Made by a program: the position numbers and the translations under genes. Of a stretch of 64,000 nucleotides of DNA, positions 60,606 through 64,000 are shown one piece after another. Origin of the DNA: JACVRW01 sp963728155. GTDB taxonomy: Bacteria; Actinomycetota; Thermoleophilia; Solirubrobacterales; Thermoleophilaceae. The notes below the pieces were generated by a model, which saw nothing but the letters and a program-made list of their open reading frames with translations, ran no database searches and was not told where the DNA came from. The stretch lies in contig CAVSJF010000026.1 of NCBI GenBank assembly GCA_963728155.1, positions 124,001-188,000 of the forward strand, given 5' to 3'. Numbering within the stretch: the first letter of the stretch is position 1; the number at the start of each line of letters is the position of its first letter.

Positions 60606-60769
60606 TAAGGGTCTGTCACGCAATAACTGGTCGGTTTGGACACCCGCCCGCGGCGCCAGGCGCCACCCGTTCGCTCGCAGTAGCGCTGCTACTGCTCCGC
60701 TCACGTGCGGCCCCTGGCATCCGCGGATCGGGCACCCAAACCACCCACTTATTCCGCGACAGACCCTAA
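60606..60769. mobile_element. MITE-like insertion, 158 bp, with TAA target duplication
   Basis: The element at 60609-60766 has terminal inverted repeats: left GGGTCTGTCACGCAATAA…, right, read in reverse complement, GGGTCTGTCGCGGAATAA…; 30 of the outer 38 bases pair. It is flanked by TAA at 60606-60608 and 60767-60769. The interior is itself nearly palindromic around GCAGTAGC/GCTACTGC, so the whole unit can fold as one hairpin. No coding capacity. TIR sequence and 3-bp TNA-type duplication suggest mobilisation by an IS5/IS427-type transposase; the family link is inferred. Confidence 0.75.
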
Positions 60770-60779
60770 GCTCAGCCGC

Positions 60780-63396
60780 GTGAGAGAGGGCCAAGTCCTG
60801 GCGCGGCTGGTCGGCGCGCTCACGCGTCGCCCGCTGGTGGTGCTGGGAGTCACCGCCGTGCTCGCGCTGGCCGGCGCGGCCCTGGCGCTGCGCCTCGAGC
60901 CGAGCGCCTCGATCGGCACGCTCGTGGACAGCGGCTCGGAGACCTTCCGCGACACCGAGCGCTTCAAGCAGGACTTCGGCGACGAGTCGGTGCTGGTGCT
61001 CGCGCGGGGCGAGCTCTCGCGAACGGTGCTTACCGACGACTTGGGGCGCCTCCTGCGACTGGAGGGGTGCCTGTCGGGCAACGTGCCGGAGAAGGGCCTC
61101 AAGGATCTTCCGCCGGTGTGCCGCGAGATCGCCGAGCTCGATCCCGCCAAGGTGGTGTTCGGGCCGGCCACGTTCATCAACACCGCGGTCAACCGGATCG
61201 CCACCGAGTTCACGCGGCGCGATCGCGACAGCCGCCGCCAGGCGCGCCAGGCTGCCACGGCGGCGGCCCGGCTGTCGGAGCGCCGCGGTGACCCGCCCGC
61301 CGAGCAGCGGCGCCTGGCCGAGGCCGCCTCGTCGGCGGTGAGGACCCAGTTCACCCAGCAGATCCTGCAGCTCGCCCTGCGCTACGGGATCAGCGGGGTG
61401 CCGCGCATCGACGATGCCGCCTTCGTCTCGAGCCTGGTGTTCGCCTCCGGCGAGGTGGGGGTGCCCAAGTCGCGCTTTGCCTACCTGTTCCCCTCCGAGA
61501 ACGCGGCGATGATCACCATCCGCATGCGGCCCGACCTGTCCGACGGCGAGCGCAGGCGGGCCATCGGGCTGTTTCGCGAGGCCACGGAGGAGAAGCTCTT
61601 CCGTCCCCGTCAGGGCGCGCGGTACATCGTCACCGGCCTCCCCGTGGTGGTGGAGGGCCTCGCCGACGCGGTTCAGAGCGCGATCCTGGTGCTGCTCGGC
61701 GCGGCGCTGGTGCTGATGGCGGCCACGCTCGCGCTGGTGTTCCGCTCCCGGCTGCGCCTGCTGCCGCTCGGCCTGGCGCTCGCGGCCGCGGCTATGACCT
61801 TCGGGGCGCTGTCGCTCGCCGGCGGCAGCCTCACGATGGCCTCGATCGCCGTGTTGCCGGTGTTGATCGGGCTGGCCGTGGACTACGCGATCCAGTTCCA
61901 GGCGCGGTTCGACGAAGCCACGGAGAATGGGGCGGCCGAGCCGGCCGTGGAGGCCGCGCGGGCCGGCGGGCCCACCATCATCAGCGCCGGGGTGGCCACC
62001 GCCGTGGGTTTCCTCGTGCTCCTGCTCTCGCCAGTGCCGATGGTGCGCGGCTTCGGCGCCCTGCTCGTGCTCGGCATAGGCCTGGCCCTGCTGTGCTGCC
62101 ATCGGCGCGGGCTTCGCCGCGTTGGTGCGCTTCGCCCCGGCGCCGAAGCGGGTTCCGCGCGCCCGCCCGCGCCTGCTCGACCATCCGCGGCTGCGCTCGG
62201 CCGGCGAAAGGGTGGCCAACCGCGCGTGGCGGGCGCTCGGGTTGGCCCTCACCCGCCCGCGGCAGGTACTCGCGGTGGGCCTGGCGGTGGCGGTGGTGGG
62301 ACTGGCGCTCGACACCCAGAGCGAGGTCGTGTCCGACGTGCGCGAGCTCGTGCCCCGCGACCTCCAGGCGCTCGAGGACGTGAACGTCCTCCAGGCCGAG
62401 ACCGGCGTGGCCGGCGAGATAGACGTGACCGTTCGCGCCGACGACATCACCGATCCCGCGGTTGTGGCCTGGATGACCCGCTTCCAGGACCAGGTCCTGC
62501 GCGCCAACGGGTACCGCCCGGGCAAGCGCTGCACCCAGAGGCGAAACCCGCCGGAGCTGTGCCCGGCGCTCTCGCTACCCGACCTCTTCAGCGGCTCGGG
62601 GGCCGGCCAGGCCGACGCCGGGCAGCTGCTCGACGCCGTGCCGCCCTACTTCTCCCAGGGTGTGGTGACCGCTGATCGACGGACGGCGAACCTCGCCTTC
62701 GGCATCCGGCTCATGCCGCTGTCCCGCCAGAAGGAGGTGGTGGACGACCTGGAGAAGCGCCTGGATCCGCCGCCCGGCGTAACGGCCAGCGTGGTCGGCC
62801 TGCCCGTGCTCGCCGCGGAGGCCAACGCCGAGCTGTCCTCGCCCTGGCGGCGCGGCCTGACGCTCCTGGCCGCGCTCGCCGCCGTCTTCCTGGTGCTCCT
62901 GGCGGTGCGCCGCTCCGTCCGCGAGGCCGCGGTGCCGCTGATTCCCATCGCGCTGGCCACCGGCTGGTCGGCCGGCGTGCTCTTCTGCCTCGGCCTGCTG
63001 CCCGGCGCCCTGGAGGTGGACCTCAACCCCATGTCGGTAACGCTCGGCGCGCTGGTGATCGCCATCTCGACCGAGTTCAGCGTGCTGCTCTCCTCGCGCT
63101 ATCGCCAGGAGCGCGATGCGGGGGCCGGCCCGGCCCGCGCGATCGAGCTGGCCTACGCCTCCACCGGCGCGGCGGTGCTGGCGTCGGGCGCCACCGCGAT
63201 CGCCGGCTTCGCCGCCCTGATCTTCTCGGACATCCGCATGCTTCGCGACTTCGGCATCGTGACCGTGGTGGACCTGTCGGTGTCGCTGGTGGGCGTGATG
63301 ATCGTGCTGCCGGCCGCGCTGATGTGGGCCGAGGAGCACGATTCGTTCAGCTTGCGCCTGCGGTCCCTCCGACCGACCCGGATGGATGCGTCGTGA
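60780..63396 (+). CDS. MMPL/RND-type lipid exporter, one frame break
   Basis: About 872 residues from GTG 60780. Twelve helices in two halves: RRPLVVLGVTAVLALAGAALAL (helix 1), extracytoplasmic loops with cysteines, then the RND core LPVLIGLAVDYAIQFQARFDEA and the second-half VIAISTEFSVLLSSRYRQER. The break is an extra C near 62100 in LLCCIGAGFAALVRFAP. Known: MMPL proteins export lipids or hopanoid-type compounds. Without the MITE it would lie about 27 bases after the last MCE gene, so it originally belonged to the mce operon. The last bases overlap the next gene. Confidence 0.85.
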
Positions 63397-64000
63397 GCGA
63401 TAACGACCGATTCGACGACCTGACGATCGGCGAGCGGCTGGCGGAGCGCGATCGCACTCACCCCGAGCCTTCCCGGCGGCCCGAGGTGCCCCGCGCCGGC
63501 AACAAGTACGCCTGGCTGGTCGGTTTCCTCGCGCTGATGGTGCTGGGCGTGCTGCTCTTCGTGCAGACCCTGCCCAACCAGGGCGAGGGTCTCAAGGGAC
63601 CGGCCAAGGGCTCGAAGCTCAAGGCCTTCGCCGCGCCGTCGGCGCTGGGCAACGTGGAGGGCGACGCCAACGTGTGCCAGCGCAAGCCCTGCCCCGACCA
63701 GGCCGGCGGCCAGCCCGCCTGCAGCCTCCTGTCCGAGGAGGTGGTGAACCTCTGCGCGCTGCGCGACAAGCCGCTGGTGCTCACGGTGATCTTCGATCGC
63801 GGCGCCGACTGCTACCCGCAGGTCGATCGAACCGAGCGCGTCCGCGCCGACTTTCGGAACGTGAACTTCGCGACCGTGTTCTTCACCGACAAGGAGCGCG
63901 GCGAGGTACGCGGCCTCGTGGAGGCTCGCGGCTGGCGCCAGCCGGTGGGCATCGACCGCGACGGTGCGGTGGCCAACCTCTACGGCGTGGGCGGCTGCCC
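63393..64000 (+). CDS. Membrane-anchored thioredoxin-fold protein, 3' end outside window
   Basis: GTG 63393 (GTGA overlap with the MMPL stop) opens a frame that continues to the window end, at least 202 residues. A charged N-terminus (SDNDRFDDLTIGERLAERD) precedes one helix YAWLVGFLALMVLGVLLFV; then an extracytoplasmic part with Cys-rich segment (NVCQRKPCPDQAGGQPAC). From about residue 125, KPLVLTVIFDRGADCYPQVDR and RADFRNVNFATVFFTD followed by VGIDRDGAVANLYGVGGCP resemble redoxin/TlpA-type thiol proteins, though without a plain CxxC. Inferred: periplasm-side thiol or peroxiredoxin-like helper of the mce/MMPL system. Confidence 0.7.
   Translation, partial: MSDNDRFDDLTIGERLAERDRTHPEPSRRPEVPRAGNKYAWLVGFLALMVLGVLLFVQTLPNQGEGLKGPAKGSKLKAFAAPSALGNVEGDANVCQRKPCPDQAGGQPACSLLSEEVVNLCALRDKPLVLTVIFDRGADCYPQVDRTERVRADFRNVNFATVFFTDKERGEVRGLVEARGWRQPVGIDRDGAVANLYGVGGC

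Noticed and set aside
60387..62534. 715-residue leftward frame opposite MMPL
   Set aside because: Gln/His/Arg-rich antisense product spanning the MITE; the MMPL reading has RND motifs and helices.
1..64000. tRNA, rRNA, riboswitch or phage genes
   Set aside because: None of the conserved cloverleaf, rRNA or cobalamin/SAM riboswitch elements was seen by eye; intergenic gaps are short. The holin-like protein is a chromosomal family, not evidence of phage.

Overview
The window is a dense, very GC-rich stretch of bacterial chromosome. Genes abut or overlap by 1-4 bases (ATGA/GTGA), starts are often GTG or TTG, and no RNA gene, CRISPR array or phage was seen. HemQ, FprA, a PimA-like glycosyltransferase, PucR and WhiB-free actinobacterial small-gene sets, together with a complete mce lipid-transport operon, point to a Gram-positive actinobacterium. 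Deep-branching Thermoleophilia (Solirubrobacterales-like) is the best guess; that placement is inference from gene content, not a computed phylogeny.

Layout. 0.1-8.3 kb: zinc alcohol dehydrogenase, two tandem CapA-like phosphoesterase-fold proteins, an AbiEi/DUF559-type protein, a DUF2804 gene divergent from a nitrilase-TetR operon across a TetR-type operator, a coupled cassette of four small genes (three membrane-associated), and a GNAT acetyltransferase. 8.2-25 kb: LPG-synthase-like flippase, AI-2E family permease, DegV, an atypical reductase, an Fe-S/redox cluster (glutaredoxin, BolA, ErpA-like), K+ channel, AlkA-like glycosylase, ABC1 kinase, MFS pump, Ppx/GppA, RDD protein, FprA, and a membrane protein fused to a PLC-like domain. 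25-31 kb: glycosyltransferase, polysaccharide deacetylase, second AbiEi/DUF559 protein, HemQ, and a PimA/LPG-synthase fusion. 31-38.5 kb: MetH, secreted phospholipase A2, group II decarboxylase, and two secreted low-complexity surface proteins, one with five 39-residue repeats and an LPFTG anchor. 38.7-43.3 kb: amt-glnK-pucR nitrogen operon and a Baeyer-Villiger-type monooxygenase. 43.2-49.2 kb: convergent SRPBCC, NmrA and SDR genes, an AlkZ-like protein, a DgcN/DgcA pair, a 53-residue Cys protein and a lipoprotein. 49.3-64 kb: one mce operon (two permeases, ATPase, six MCE proteins), an MMPL exporter and the start of a thioredoxin-fold gene, with a 158-bp MITE inserted between the last MCE gene and the MMPL gene.

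A striking property is the number of clean reading-frame breaks inside otherwise intact genes. At least twenty are concentrated at about 1.3-8 kb and 25-28 kb, with single cases near 59.3 and 62.1 kb; the rest of the window shows almost none. Protein similarity continues across each break and most require removal of one base. Uncorrected assembly indels are the simplest explanation, so broken genes are described as reconstructed products.

No wholly new defence or mobile system was identified. The most distinctive items are the repeat/LPFTG surface protein, the PLC-domain membrane fusion in a glycan operon, the GlnK lacking Tyr51 coupled to a PucR regulator, the mce-MMPL operon with its MITE, and the two AbiEi/DUF559 solo proteins.
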